Below, one piece after another: positions 44,512 to 53,229 of a DNA stretch of 64,000 nucleotides. Made by a program: the position numbers and the translations under genes. How positions within the stretch are numbered: position 1 is the first letter of the stretch; each line of letters begins with the position of its first letter. The notes below the pieces were generated by a model. That model ran no database searches, had not been told where the DNA came from, and saw nothing but the letters and a program-made list of their open reading frames with translations. The stretch covers positions 1-64,000 of the forward strand of contig CAJTDX010000017.1 of assembly GCA_910575155.1 (NCBI GenBank), read 5' to 3'. Source of the stretch: Lachnospiraceae bacterium. GTDB taxonomy: Bacteria; Bacillota; Clostridia; Lachnospirales; Lachnospiraceae.

Positions 44512-46260
44512 ATGACACATGAATCAATGATTCGTTTAGTAAGCGAGCATACCTTTGGGATTTGGTTTCTCATCGGAGCGGCTCTGGTATTCTGGATGCA
44601 GGCGGGATTCGCTATGGTAGAGGCAGGTTTCACCAGAGCAAAGAACTCTGGAAATATCCTGATGAAAAATCTTATGGATTTTTGTATCGGGACGGTCGTA
44701 TTTATCCTGATAGGCTTTTCTCTGCTGTTAGGAGAGGATATGATAGGGATGATTGGAAAACCGGGATTTGATATTTTTACCGCTTATGCAGACTTTGATT
44801 TTTCTAATTTTGTATTTAACCTGGTATTCTGTGCTACCACAGCAACGATTGTATCTGGAGCTATGGCGGAGCGAACAAAATTTTTATCTTATTGTATTTA
44901 TTCCGGAGTGATTTCTGCATTGATTTATCCAATTGAAGCACATTGGATCTGGGGCGGCGGCTGGTTGGCGCAGCTGGGATTTCATGATTTTGCCGGTTCC
45001 TGCGCCATTCATATGGTAGGCGGTATCTCAGCTTTGATTGGGGCGGCGGTCTTAGGGCCGCGTATTGGAAAATTTACGAAAGATAAAACGGGAAAGATTA
45101 CAAAAGTTAATGCTTTTCCAGGACATAATCTGCCTTTGGGCTGTCTGGGCTGCTTTATCCTCTGGTTTGGATGGTATGGATTTAACGGTGCGGCGGCAAC
45201 CACAATCCCGCAGTTAGGCTCTATTTTTCTGACAACTACCATAGCGCCTGCGGTTGCAACGTTAGTGTGTATGATTTTTACCTGGGTAAAATATGGAAAA
45301 CCTGATGTTTCTATGTGTTTGAACGCTTCTCTTGCCGGATTGGTGGCAATCACGGCGCCCTGCGATGTGACCGATGCGTTGGGAGCCATTGTAATTGGGG
45401 CTGTGGCAGGATTGTTGGTGGTATTTGGCGTATGGCTGCTGGATTATAAGCTTCACGTGGATGATCCAGTGGGGGCTGTGGCAGTTCATATGATGAACGG
45501 TATCTGGGGCACAGTTGCAGTTGGTCTTTTTGCTACTTCATCTGCTCCGGAGAGCGAGATAAACGGTTTGTTCTATGGAGGAGGTTTCCATCAGCTTTCC
45601 CTTCAGGTCCTGGGGGCGCTTAGCGTTGCAGCGTTCGCGGCAGTCTGCATTACCATTACTTTTGTTGTAATACGTGCAACTGTGGGATTGCGTGTGACGG
45701 AAGAAGAAGAGATTGCAGGACTGGACGCCACAGAGCATGGCCTTGCCTCTGCGTATTCCGGATTCAGTATTATGGATGTCTCAAATACAATGACTATGGA
45801 AGTGAATGAAAACACAAATGTGGGGACGGAGGAATATGAAAACGCATCCCAGGTACAGAAAGAGGCGGCGGTTAAGGTTATTTCGGTGCTCCCCAAAGAG
45901 ACTGCGGGAATGTACAAGGTGGTTATTATTGCGAAGTTGTCGCGTTATGATAAATTAAGAAAGGCAATGAATGAACTGGGCGTTACAGGAATGACGGTAA
46001 CACAGGTTATGGGCTGCGGCATTCAAAGAGGCGCCGGCGAGAAGTACCGGGGCGTAGAGATGGACGCAACCTTGCTGCCTAAGGTAAAGCTGGAAATTAT
46101 CGTAGGAAATATTCCGGTGGAAAAAGTAATTGAAGCAGCCAGAAAGACTCTCTATACCGGGCATATTGGCGACGGAAAGATCTTTGTCTATGATGTAGCG
46201 AAAGTTGTCAAGATTCGGACAGGAGAGGAGGATTTGCCGGCCTTGCTGGATGTGGAATAG
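44512..46260 (+). CDS. amt: Ammonium transporter fused to a PII signalling domain
   Basis: 582 residues. Residues 1 to about 430 are an Amt channel with eleven predicted helices (FWMQAGFAMVEAGFTRAKNSGNILMKN, HWIWGGGW, GCFILWFGWYGFN, VGAVAVHMMNGIWGT). A linker leads to a complete PII/GlnK domain (about 469-582) with ELGVTGMTVTQVMG, KYRGVEM and IGDGKIFVYDVAKVVKIRTGEED. The T-loop keeps Tyr512, but the residue matching the uridylylated Tyr51 is Met517. Channel gating by 2-oxoglutarate and ATP/ADP in cis is therefore likely, without uridylylation. AAGGGAGG supports ATG 44512. The frame extends 105 bases upstream, into the leader. Confidence 0.92.
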   Translation: MTHESMIRLVSEHTFGIWFLIGAALVFWMQAGFAMVEAGFTRAKNSGNILMKNLMDFCIGTVVFILIGFSLLLGEDMIGMIGKPGFDIFTAYADFDFSNFVFNLVFCATTATIVSGAMAERTKFLSYCIYSGVISALIYPIEAHWIWGGGWLAQLGFHDFAGSCAIHMVGGISALIGAAVLGPRIGKFTKDKTGKITKVNAFPGHNLPLGCLGCFILWFGWYGFNGAAATTIPQLGSIFLTTTIAPAVATLVCMIFTWVKYGKPDVSMCLNASLAGLVAITAPCDVTDALGAIVIGAVAGLLVVFGVWLLDYKLHVDDPVGAVAVHMMNGIWGTVAVGLFATSSAPESEINGLFYGGGFHQLSLQVLGALSVAAFAAVCITITFVVIRATVGLRVTEEEEIAGLDATEHGLASAYSGFSIMDVSNTMTMEVNENTNVGTEEYENASQVQKEAAVKVISVLPKETAGMYKVVIIAKLSRYDKLRKAMNELGVTGMTVTQVMGCGIQRGAGEKYRGVEMDATLLPKVKLEIIVGNIPVEKVIEAARKTLYTGHIGDGKIFVYDVAKVVKIRTGEEDLPALLDVE

Positions 46261-46309
46261 AATAGTCATAACGGAGATTGTTTTTAACAGATGATACTTC
46301 ACGATGACA

Positions 46310-46349
46310 GCGCTGCGTTATATATCAAAACGATTGCATATCGCAGCGC
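46310..46349. repeat. Inverted repeat after amt
   Basis: GCGCTGCG (46310-46317) and CGCAGCGC (46342-46349) are perfect complements with an AT-rich centre that can also pair. There is no T-run. TATAAT at 46420-46425 may be the -10 of the next gene. Confidence 0.45.
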
Positions 46350-46463
46350 AGGATATCTGCCGCCGGGATGGTAAAATGAAATCTTACAGAAAAGAGTAGA
46401 TTTTTTCAGAACAGCCTATTATAATAGAAGAAAGAGTAGTTTTTATGCGCCGGGAGGTAAGGG

Positions 46464-47195
46464 ATGAAAAATAATCTGCTGTTTGTAAACCATAACCGAG
46501 AGATAATCCGGAAATTTCTTAATGCCATGAAAGAATATGATCTGGATATTGATACTGCGGGCACAGGGGATGAGGTTGCCGCTGTTTTGAAGAAAAAGAA
46601 ATATAAAGTGGTAATTACCGGTATGAATATGCACGGTTTTGACGGCTCTAAGATTATTGCCTATCTGAACCGTTACTGCCCTCAGACCGTGTGTATGGTA
46701 TATACCCGGCGTCTGGAACTGGCGCATTTGAAGCTGCTGGTAAACGAGCGGAATGTATTTCAGATATTTCAGAAATCTGCAGATTTCAGAGAAGAGATTT
46801 GCAGTGCGGTTCTGGAAGCTTTTGAGTTTTATGACATGCAGGAGAAAGAGCATCAGGAAAAATTGATTTTGGAACAAAAGATCAAAAGCGCCAGAGAGAA
46901 TTTAAGAGAATTGGAATATGCTGCAATGACAGAAGAAAAAGAAAAACAGGAGCTTGCCCTGTTTTTGGATACGATGCGAAAGACCTGTGCCGGAACGCTG
47001 AAGTCCTCTCTGAGCCAGAGGGAGAGGCAGTTCTTGTTTCTGTATGAGACAGAATTGCTTCATCAATTGCTGAACGGGACCTGCAGCCAGGAGAAGCTGG
47101 AAGCCATAAGCCGCAAGCTCTATGGTATATGTGACAGCGGCCAGCGCGAGACGCTGCAGCCTGTAATTGAAAACATGAGCCATTCTTTGATATGA
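46464..47195 (+). CDS. Degenerate receiver-domain protein with coiled coil
   Basis: 243 residues. Residues 1-120 follow the receiver fold, with LLFVNHNREIIRKFL at the start and KYKVVITGMNMHGFDG in the middle. The acidic pair is replaced by Asn9/His10/Asn11 and the phospho-Asp by Gly53, while Thr81 and Lys104 are kept. It cannot be phosphorylated in the normal way. A Glu/Lys-rich coiled coil (about 125-175) and a helical C-terminus without a known DNA- or RNA-binding motif follow. It stands right after amt-PII and carries its own terminator. No close family is recognised, although ANTAR-type regulators often sit at such loci. Confidence 0.65.
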   Translation: MKNNLLFVNHNREIIRKFLNAMKEYDLDIDTAGTGDEVAAVLKKKKYKVVITGMNMHGFDGSKIIAYLNRYCPQTVCMVYTRRLELAHLKLLVNERNVFQIFQKSADFREEICSAVLEAFEFYDMQEKEHQEKLILEQKIKSARENLRELEYAAMTEEKEKQELALFLDTMRKTCAGTLKSSLSQRERQFLFLYETELLHQLLNGTCSQEKLEAISRKLYGICDSGQRETLQPVIENMSHSLI

Positions 47196-47210
47196 AGAGG
47201 TACGTGACGA

Positions 47211-47246
47211 CAGCCGTATGAAATGTTTCATACGGCTGCCGTTTTT
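47211..47246 (+). terminator. Terminator of the pseudo-receiver gene
   Basis: CAGCCGTATGAAA and TTTCATACGGCTG form a perfect 13-bp stem with a TG loop, followed by CCGTTTTTT. It separates this gene from the convergent penicillin-binding protein gene. Confidence 0.85.
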
Positions 47247-47266
47247 TCACCATTTTTCATAAAATA

Positions 47267-49960
47267 TCAGTCTTCCTCAGAAGAAGAATTGTTTTCTTCT
47301 GAGTCATCTTCCGGTTTCGTTCCATTATTGTGATCATTCTTATCACTGTCGTTTTTTTCATGCGTGTCTTTTTTCATTTCCGGTTCCTCAAGTTCCGGCG
47401 TCGGAATCTGTTCTGTTTCGACAGGAATTTCCGGAATTGGCGGAAGAATACTGGCGGCCGTATGCACGGTACAGTAATTTCCCTGGGCAAGCGCGGCAGG
47501 CAGCAGATATGCTCCGTCTCCGCTGTTTCCTGAACCGCCTACAATATAAACGCCGGTCTGTTTGGTTTCAGCAGGACAAAATTCATTTGCTAAAAGCCCG
47601 GATGCAGCGCAAATTGTGGCGCTTACATGGTGATCGCAATATTCAGAGGGCACCGTTCCGTCAGCAAAATACTCTGTCGCCACCATACTGCCCCGGGGGT
47701 CAGAGTCGCACAGACCGCTTACGGCAAGTTTGCCGGATTTTTTACATACGGCGGATGTGACAATTCCTTCCGGCTGGGCAAATTCCCGGTATTCCAGACC
47801 TTCGTGGATGCGCCCCATGATATGGTTCCATAATGTTTTGGGATTGGAAGTCAGCGCGCCGCTCTGAGGGCTGTTGTCATCGTAACCGCACCAGACAGAG
47901 CAGGTATAATAGGGAGTATAGCCGGAAAACAGTGTGTCGCGGTTGCTGGTAGTGGTTCCGGTTTTTCCGGCTATGGGCATTGTACCAAAATCTACCGCGC
48001 CGCCGGTGCCTGATTTGACTACGTCCTGCATGGCGTCAGTTAAAAGGAATGCAGTAGTTGCCTTTAGTACCGTGTGGGTTTCCAGGGTGTTATCAATCAG
48101 AACATTTCCGTTGTGATCTAAAATACGTGTATAAAACCGTGGTTTGATATAAGCGCCGGAATTTGCAATGGCTGCATAGGCAGCGGTCAGTTCCAGGTTT
48201 GTAACGCCCAGCGTAATGCCTCCCAGAGCAAGAGATTGTACGATATCGTCCTGTACCATTGTCGTAAAACCAAAATTCTGCAGATAATCGTAGCCCACCT
48301 GCGGAGAAATATCGGTGAGAGTTTTCACTGTTACCACATTGATCGATTTTGTAATGGCATAGCGGATCGTGGTGAAGCCGCGGTAGGAGTTGTCGTAGTT
48401 TTTCAGGGAGGTACCATTGGTATAGGTATAAGGAGCATCATCCTGAACGGTGGCAAGCGTCATACCGGCAGTATCCAGTGCCGGAGCGAAAGCGGCGAGT
48501 ACCTTAAAAGTGGAACCAGGCTGTCTTACAGTATCTGTAGCGCGGTTCAGGGTACGGCTTCCGCTTTTTTCCCCTCTGCCTCCCACAATTGCTTTTACGT
48601 CTCCGGTGTACTGGTCGATGATGGTCACGGCCGCCTGAGGCTGCATGGTAAATACCACCGATTCACCGCCTTCTACAATGGAATCGCCGCTTTGTATGAC
48701 TTCTGCTTTGTAGCTGTCAATGGCTGCCTGCGCCTCCTCAACGCTGCTGAAATTCAGAGAATAACCCGGGATGGAAGCGCTGTAATGGGAAATCATGGTT
48801 TGATCGCTGTAATTTTCTATGGATCCGTCCGCTTTTTCAACCGTAAGCCGGTAAGAAAAGGAGTATTGCGGCGCAGTGGAATAATTCTCCGGATTGTTTA
48901 TCTCTTCATCGCAGATTTGCTGAATAGACAGATCCTGCGTGGATTCAATGGTCAGTCCGCTGTTGTAAATGGCTTTATATGCCTGGGTATCGGTGTAGCC
49001 TTTCTTCTCTACCAGATCCTGCACCACCTGGTCAATGACAGCGTCCACAAAATAAGAATTGGGATTTTCTTCAGCGAAGGTAATGTTGACCTGCTGGATG
49101 CGGGAATATACATCGTCTTCCAGCGCGTTTTTATAGTCGCTTTCAGAAATATAGCCTTGTTCTTTCATATTCTTTAACACCAGTTTCCGGCGGTCTTCGT
49201 TTTTGTCCGGATGGCTGACCGGGTTGTAGGCGGAAGGGTTCTTGGTGATTCCGGCAATCACTGCGCCTTCTGACAGGGTAAGTTGAGATACGTCCTTGCC
49301 AAAATAACGGCGGGAGGCGGCCTGCACGCCTAACGTATTCTGTCCCAGATTAATAGTATTCAGATAATTTTCCAGGACCCATTCTTTGGACTTTACTTTA
49401 CTAAGCTCAATAGCAAGATACTGTTCCTGAATTTTACGCTGAACCTTTTCCATGCCGGACTGGTTTGTCCAGCCTTCAAACACATTATTTTTTAACAGCT
49501 GCTGCGTAATTGTGCTGGCTCCCTGGTTAAAATGAAAGCCGTTTGCGATACCAGCAAATCCGGCGCGTATGATCCCTTTGATATCAATGCCGTTGTGCTC
49601 ATAAAAACGTTCGTCCTCTATGGCGACAAAAGCATGCTGAACCGCTTCGGGGATTTCGTCCAGAGTTACATATACGCGGTTAGAGCCGGACGCCACCAGC
49701 TTTGCCGTTTCCTTTCCCTGGTTGTCCAACACCACAGACAGATAACCGGTGGGAGAAGGGTCGATATCCGAAATATCAGGGGCAGAAGCTATAATACCCC
49801 GGAATATGCCGATTCCCGCACAGGTTCCAACGACTATGGCGCCCAGGAAGCAGATCAGCAGTGTTTTGAAAAATATGACTGTAAATTTCTTACGTACTAA
49901 TGAGGCTGTGGAAGTGATCTGTTTTGCTTTCCGCGCTACGCCTCTTTTTCCATAATTCAT
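47267..49960 (-). CDS. Class A penicillin-binding protein (PBP1A family)
   Basis: An 897-residue bifunctional peptidoglycan synthase. A basic N-terminus and one membrane helix (about 28-55) anchor it. The glycosyltransferase domain has AFVAIEDERFYEHNGIDIKGI (catalytic Glu), GASTITQQLLKN and ELEWVLENYLN-like KSKEWVLENYLNTINLG. The transpeptidase domain has GSTFKVLAAF (Ser nucleophile), TKSINVVT and GKTGTTTSN. The C-terminal 50 residues are a low-complexity tail rich in Asp, Glu, Lys, Asn and Ser. AAGGAGG precedes the ATG on the minus strand. Confidence 0.94.
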   Translation of the reverse strand: MNYGKRGVARKAKQITSTASLVRKKFTVIFFKTLLICFLGAIVVGTCAGIGIFRGIIASAPDISDIDPSPTGYLSVVLDNQGKETAKLVASGSNRVYVTLDEIPEAVQHAFVAIEDERFYEHNGIDIKGIIRAGFAGIANGFHFNQGASTITQQLLKNNVFEGWTNQSGMEKVQRKIQEQYLAIELSKVKSKEWVLENYLNTINLGQNTLGVQAASRRYFGKDVSQLTLSEGAVIAGITKNPSAYNPVSHPDKNEDRRKLVLKNMKEQGYISESDYKNALEDDVYSRIQQVNITFAEENPNSYFVDAVIDQVVQDLVEKKGYTDTQAYKAIYNSGLTIESTQDLSIQQICDEEINNPENYSTAPQYSFSYRLTVEKADGSIENYSDQTMISHYSASIPGYSLNFSSVEEAQAAIDSYKAEVIQSGDSIVEGGESVVFTMQPQAAVTIIDQYTGDVKAIVGGRGEKSGSRTLNRATDTVRQPGSTFKVLAAFAPALDTAGMTLATVQDDAPYTYTNGTSLKNYDNSYRGFTTIRYAITKSINVVTVKTLTDISPQVGYDYLQNFGFTTMVQDDIVQSLALGGITLGVTNLELTAAYAAIANSGAYIKPRFYTRILDHNGNVLIDNTLETHTVLKATTAFLLTDAMQDVVKSGTGGAVDFGTMPIAGKTGTTTSNRDTLFSGYTPYYTCSVWCGYDDNSPQSGALTSNPKTLWNHIMGRIHEGLEYREFAQPEGIVTSAVCKKSGKLAVSGLCDSDPRGSMVATEYFADGTVPSEYCDHHVSATICAASGLLANEFCPAETKQTGVYIVGGSGNSGDGAYLLPAALAQGNYCTVHTAASILPPIPEIPVETEQIPTPELEEPEMKKDTHEKNDSDKNDHNNGTKPEDDSEENNSSSEED

Positions 49961-50104
49961 AGATAGCCTCCTTATAAAGCAAACCTGATACGTTTCGTAT
50001 CTTTCAGCAGAACGTTTGTCTGCTTATCAAAGTATTATAACAAATATGATATGTGAAATAAAGGAAAAAATCCTTAAGTTTCCGTAAATTTCGTCGACAA
50101 TAAA

Positions 50105-50161
50105 CCGCCGGATGGTACAGCGGGCGGCGCGGGAACGCAGAATTGGTCCGCCGTCCGGTGG
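50105..50161. repeat. GC-rich imperfect palindrome
   Basis: CCGCCGGATGG (50105-50115) and CCGTCCGGTGG (50151-50161) pair with two wobble positions, and GC-rich inner parts pair partly. It lies between the divergent PBP and mgl genes in otherwise AT-rich sequence and resembles a REP-like element. Confidence 0.4.
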
Positions 50162-50202
50162 AAGGGGGGCGGCCTGATCCGTCTTTTCAGGCACAGAAAT
50201 AT

Positions 50203-50218
50203 CTGGAAACGGTTAATA
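50203..50218 (+). promoter_or_regulatory. Possible catabolite-responsive (cre) element
   Basis: CTGGAAACGGTTAATA fits the left half of the CcpA consensus (TGNNARCG) but not the right. Placement 41 bases ahead of the mglB -35 box and the sugar-uptake role make it plausible only. Confidence 0.3.
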
Positions 50219-50258
50219 AATTCAATGGTATACAAAAAAATATTGTACAAAATTTTAC

Positions 50259-50287
50259 TTGACGAATGGTATTAATATTGTTATAAT
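50259..50287 (+). promoter_or_regulatory. Promoter of the mgl operon
   Basis: TTGACG (50259-50264), a 17-base spacer and TATAAT (50282-50287). The transcript would start about 47 bases ahead of the mglB ATG. The rest of 49961-50340 shows no gene. Confidence 0.75.
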
Positions 50288-50340
50288 TGAGACACAAAAC
50301 TAAAGGGCGAATAACCCTAAAAAACGTAGGAGGATATACT

Positions 50341-51534
50341 ATGAAAAAGAAAGTAATTTGCACTTTATTAGCCTCAGCTATGGTGGCTACTATGCTTACA
50401 GGCTGTGGAGACAAGGCAGCTGAAACAGACACTAACAAAACAGACACAACAGACGATACATCTGATGATACCACAGATGACACAACAGACGATACGTCTG
50501 ATGATACCACAGATGACACAACAGACGATACGTCTGATGATACCACGGATGACACAACAGACGACACGTCTGATGATACCACAGGCGATACCGCAAACGT
50601 TGATTTGTCAGATAAGACAGTTGGCGTATGTATCTATCAGTTCTCTGACAACTTCATGACATTGTTCCGTGGCGAGCTTGAGAATTACCTGATTGAAAAA
50701 GGATTTGCAAAGGAGAATATCAAAATCGTTGATGGAGCAAATGACCAGGCAACACAGTCCGGACAGATTGACAACTTCATTACAGAAGGTGTCGACGTTA
50801 TGATTGTTAACCCTGTAAACTCTTCTTCAGCAGAGACAATTACAGATAAAGTAGTAGGCGCAGGCATCCCATTGGTATACATCAACCGTGAGCCTGATGA
50901 AGCTGAAGAGAAGAGATGGGAAGAGAATAACTGGGATGTTACATATGTTGGATGTGACGCAAGCCAGTCCGGTACGTTCCAGGGCGAGTTGATTTCTGAT
51001 CTTGGTCTTGACAAAGTAGACCTGAATGGAAACGGCAAGATTGATTATGTTATGATCGAAGGTGACCCGGAGAACGTTGACGCTAAGCTTCGTACAGAAT
51101 TCTCTGTAAAGGCTCTTGAAGAAGCAGGTCTTGAAGTAAACTGTCTTGATGACCAGGTTGGTAACTGGGATCAGGCAACAGCTCAGCAGTTAGTAGCAAA
51201 CTCTCTGAGTCAGCATGGAACTGATATTGAAGTAGTATTCTGTAACAATGACGCTATGGCTCTTGGTGCATTGCAGTCTATCGAAACAGAAGGCCGTAAG
51301 GTTGGAGAAGATATCTTCTTGGTTGGTGTAGACGCACTTTCAGAAGCTCTTGAGAACGTTATTGCAGGAAAAATGACAGGTACTGTATTTAACGATCATT
51401 TCTCACAGTCTCATACAGCAGCAGATGCAGCAATTAACTTCATCGCTGGTACTGGAAATGAAAAATACATTGGCTGCGACTATGTAAAGGTAACTCAGGA
51501 GAATGCACAGAGTATCCTTGATATGGTAAAATAA
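50341..51534 (+). CDS. mglB: Galactose/glucose-type ABC transporter substrate-binding lipoprotein
   Basis: 397 residues. A signal peptide ends at the lipobox LTGC (Cys at about 22), so it is tethered to the membrane. An acidic Thr/Asp repeat linker (about 37-84) follows, then a two-lobed periplasmic-binding-protein fold: YQFSDNFMTLFRGEL, INREPDEAE, YVGCDASQSGTFQGE, VEVVFCNNDAMALGA-like EVVFCNNDAMALGALQ, GVDALSEAL. DLNGNGKIDYV matches the calcium loop of MglB proteins. Codon use is that of a highly expressed gene. The sugar is inferred from family. AGGAGG precedes ATG 50341. Confidence 0.9.
   Translation: MKKKVICTLLASAMVATMLTGCGDKAAETDTNKTDTTDDTSDDTTDDTTDDTSDDTTDDTTDDTSDDTTDDTTDDTSDDTTGDTANVDLSDKTVGVCIYQFSDNFMTLFRGELENYLIEKGFAKENIKIVDGANDQATQSGQIDNFITEGVDVMIVNPVNSSSAETITDKVVGAGIPLVYINREPDEAEEKRWEENNWDVTYVGCDASQSGTFQGELISDLGLDKVDLNGNGKIDYVMIEGDPENVDAKLRTEFSVKALEEAGLEVNCLDDQVGNWDQATAQQLVANSLSQHGTDIEVVFCNNDAMALGALQSIETEGRKVGEDIFLVGVDALSEALENVIAGKMTGTVFNDHFSQSHTAADAAINFIAGTGNEKYIGCDYVKVTQENAQSILDMVK
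50449..50592 (+). repeat. 36-bp tandem repeats in mglB
   Basis: Four 12-codon units of TDDTSDDTTDDT (starts 50449, 50485, 50521, 50557; the last diverges at its end). Units differ by a few silent bases. They make an acidic spacer between lipid anchor and binding domain. Confidence 0.85.
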
Positions 51535-51592
51535 TTTCGCTTTAATATTGGAAAGTGTAGTAAAACATTTTTAGCAGTTTATAGATTGTAAT

Positions 51593-51630
51593 GAAGGGTG
51601 CGAGTGAGCATAGCAGCACTTGCACCCTTC
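51593..51630 (+). terminator. Hairpin between mglB and mglA
   Basis: GAAGGGTGCGAGTG and CACTTGCACCCTTC form a 14-bp stem (one wobble) with a 10-base loop and a weak T-poor tail. It probably stops part of the transcripts or protects the mglB mRNA end, so that the binding protein is made in excess. Confidence 0.7.
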
Positions 51631-51707
51631 TTGCATGTATAATCTGGATGGATTATTATGGGAAGAAGCGGAATTTACAAAATATAAGGATGTGAAGGAG
51701 GAGAAAA

Positions 51708-53216
51708 ATGGCTGAGTATAAACTGGAGCTTAAGGGAATATGCAAATCGTTCCCTGGAGTTAAAGCGCTCGATGATGTACAGTTATCGCTCCGCCCAGGA
51801 ACCGTTCATGCATTGATGGGTGAGAATGGTGCTGGAAAATCAACATTGATGAAATGTCTTTTTGGCATATATAAAATGGATGCAGGGGAAGTGATCCTGG
51901 ATGGCAAAAAGATTGAAATCAACAATCCGGATGAAGCTATGGCGCACGGAATTGCCATGGTGCATCAGGAACTGCAGCCGGTATTGGCCAGAAGTGTTGG
52001 GGAAAACCTGTATCTGGGGAGGTTTCCGGTTAAGAAATATGGACCAATTCAAATAATTGACCATAAGACCATGTATGCTGAAGCTGAAAAGTGGCTGAAG
52101 GAAATAAAGATGGAATTTGACCCGAAAGCGCAGCTGGGTTCTCTGTCCATCGGGCAGATGCAGTCGGTAGAGATTGCAAAGGCTGTTTCACAGCAGGCAA
52201 GGGTAGTTATTTTTGACGAGCCGACCTCTTCTCTCTCAGAAAAAGAAGTTGAGGCGCTGTTCCGGATTATGAACGACTTGAGAGATAAGGGCGTTGCCAT
52301 GGTTTACATTTCCCATAAAATGGATGAGATCAAACAGATCGCCGATGATATCACCGTTATGCGTGATGGTACATATGTAGGAACCTGGCCGGCAGCAGAT
52401 CTGACGATAGATCAGATTGTGGCGAAAATGGTTGGACGTGAATTGACAAATGTATATCCGCCCAGGGAAAATGTTCCAGGGGATGTAATTATGGAAGTGA
52501 AAAATCTCACTTCTATTCATACAAAGTCGTTCAGAAATGTAAGTTTCACGCTCCGCAAAGGTGAAATACTTGGATTCGGAGGACTTGTAGGGGCTCAGAG
52601 AACGGAGCTGATGGAAGGAATTTTTGGAATCCGTGGCGTAGCCACCGGAGAAGTATACGTGCATGGAAAGAAAGTAAAGGTTAAACGTCCGATTGACGCC
52701 ATGAATAATGGAATCGGGCTGATAACGGAAGACCGTCGTGGTAACGGTATTTTTGGGTGTCTTTCTATCAAAGATAATGTTGGAGTATCAGTATACAACA
52801 AATTTATGAAAGCAGGATTTATCCTTGACCATAAGAGTATCAACCAGGTTGTGGATGATAGTATCAAAAAGCTGAGTATTAAAACGCCCAGCATGAAAGA
52901 GCATATCGCCAATTTGTCAGGTGGTAACCAGCAGAAGGTTATTATATCCAGATGGCTGGCAAACGACCCGGATGTATTGATTATGGATGAGCCAACTCGT
53001 GGTATTGATGTGGGGGCGAAGCATGAGATTTATGAAATCATGAACGAACTGGCAAAACAAGGGAAAGCTATCATCATGATTTCATCTGAGATGGCAGAAC
53101 TTTTGGGTATGGCAGACCGCATCTACGTTATGTGTAATGGTAAGCTGACAGGAGAGATCAGCGATCAGCAGGAAATGACGCAGGCGAATGTCATGAGTTA
53201 TGCAACAAAATTCTGA
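51708..53216 (+). CDS. mglA: Sugar ABC transporter ATPase, MglA type
   Basis: 502 residues with two ABC units typical of CUT2 sugar importers. The first is complete: MGENGAGKST, LSIGQMQ, VIFDEPTSSL. The second has a degenerate Walker A (GGLVGAQRTE) but keeps LSGGNQQK and LIMDEPTRGIDVGAKHE. It energises import by MglC. AAGGAGG precedes the ATG. Confidence 0.93.
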   Translation: MAEYKLELKGICKSFPGVKALDDVQLSLRPGTVHALMGENGAGKSTLMKCLFGIYKMDAGEVILDGKKIEINNPDEAMAHGIAMVHQELQPVLARSVGENLYLGRFPVKKYGPIQIIDHKTMYAEAEKWLKEIKMEFDPKAQLGSLSIGQMQSVEIAKAVSQQARVVIFDEPTSSLSEKEVEALFRIMNDLRDKGVAMVYISHKMDEIKQIADDITVMRDGTYVGTWPAADLTIDQIVAKMVGRELTNVYPPRENVPGDVIMEVKNLTSIHTKSFRNVSFTLRKGEILGFGGLVGAQRTELMEGIFGIRGVATGEVYVHGKKVKVKRPIDAMNNGIGLITEDRRGNGIFGCLSIKDNVGVSVYNKFMKAGFILDHKSINQVVDDSIKKLSIKTPSMKEHIANLSGGNQQKVIISRWLANDPDVLIMDEPTRGIDVGAKHEIYEIMNELAKQGKAIIMISSEMAELLGMADRIYVMCNGKLTGEISDQQEMTQANVMSYATKF

Positions 53217-53229
53217 TTAGGAGGAAATC

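Noticed and set aside
48236-49177. A 313-codon open frame on the plus strand
   Set aside because: It lies wholly antisense to the well-supported penicillin-binding protein gene, and its residues show no domain or ribosome site.
50187-50582. A minus-strand frame rich in repeated VSSDVSSV units
   Set aside because: It is the shadow of the Thr/Asp repeats of mglB on the other strand.
50449-50592. 36-bp periodic repeats resembling a CRISPR array
   Set aside because: There are no unique spacers between units and the repeats code for a protein linker.
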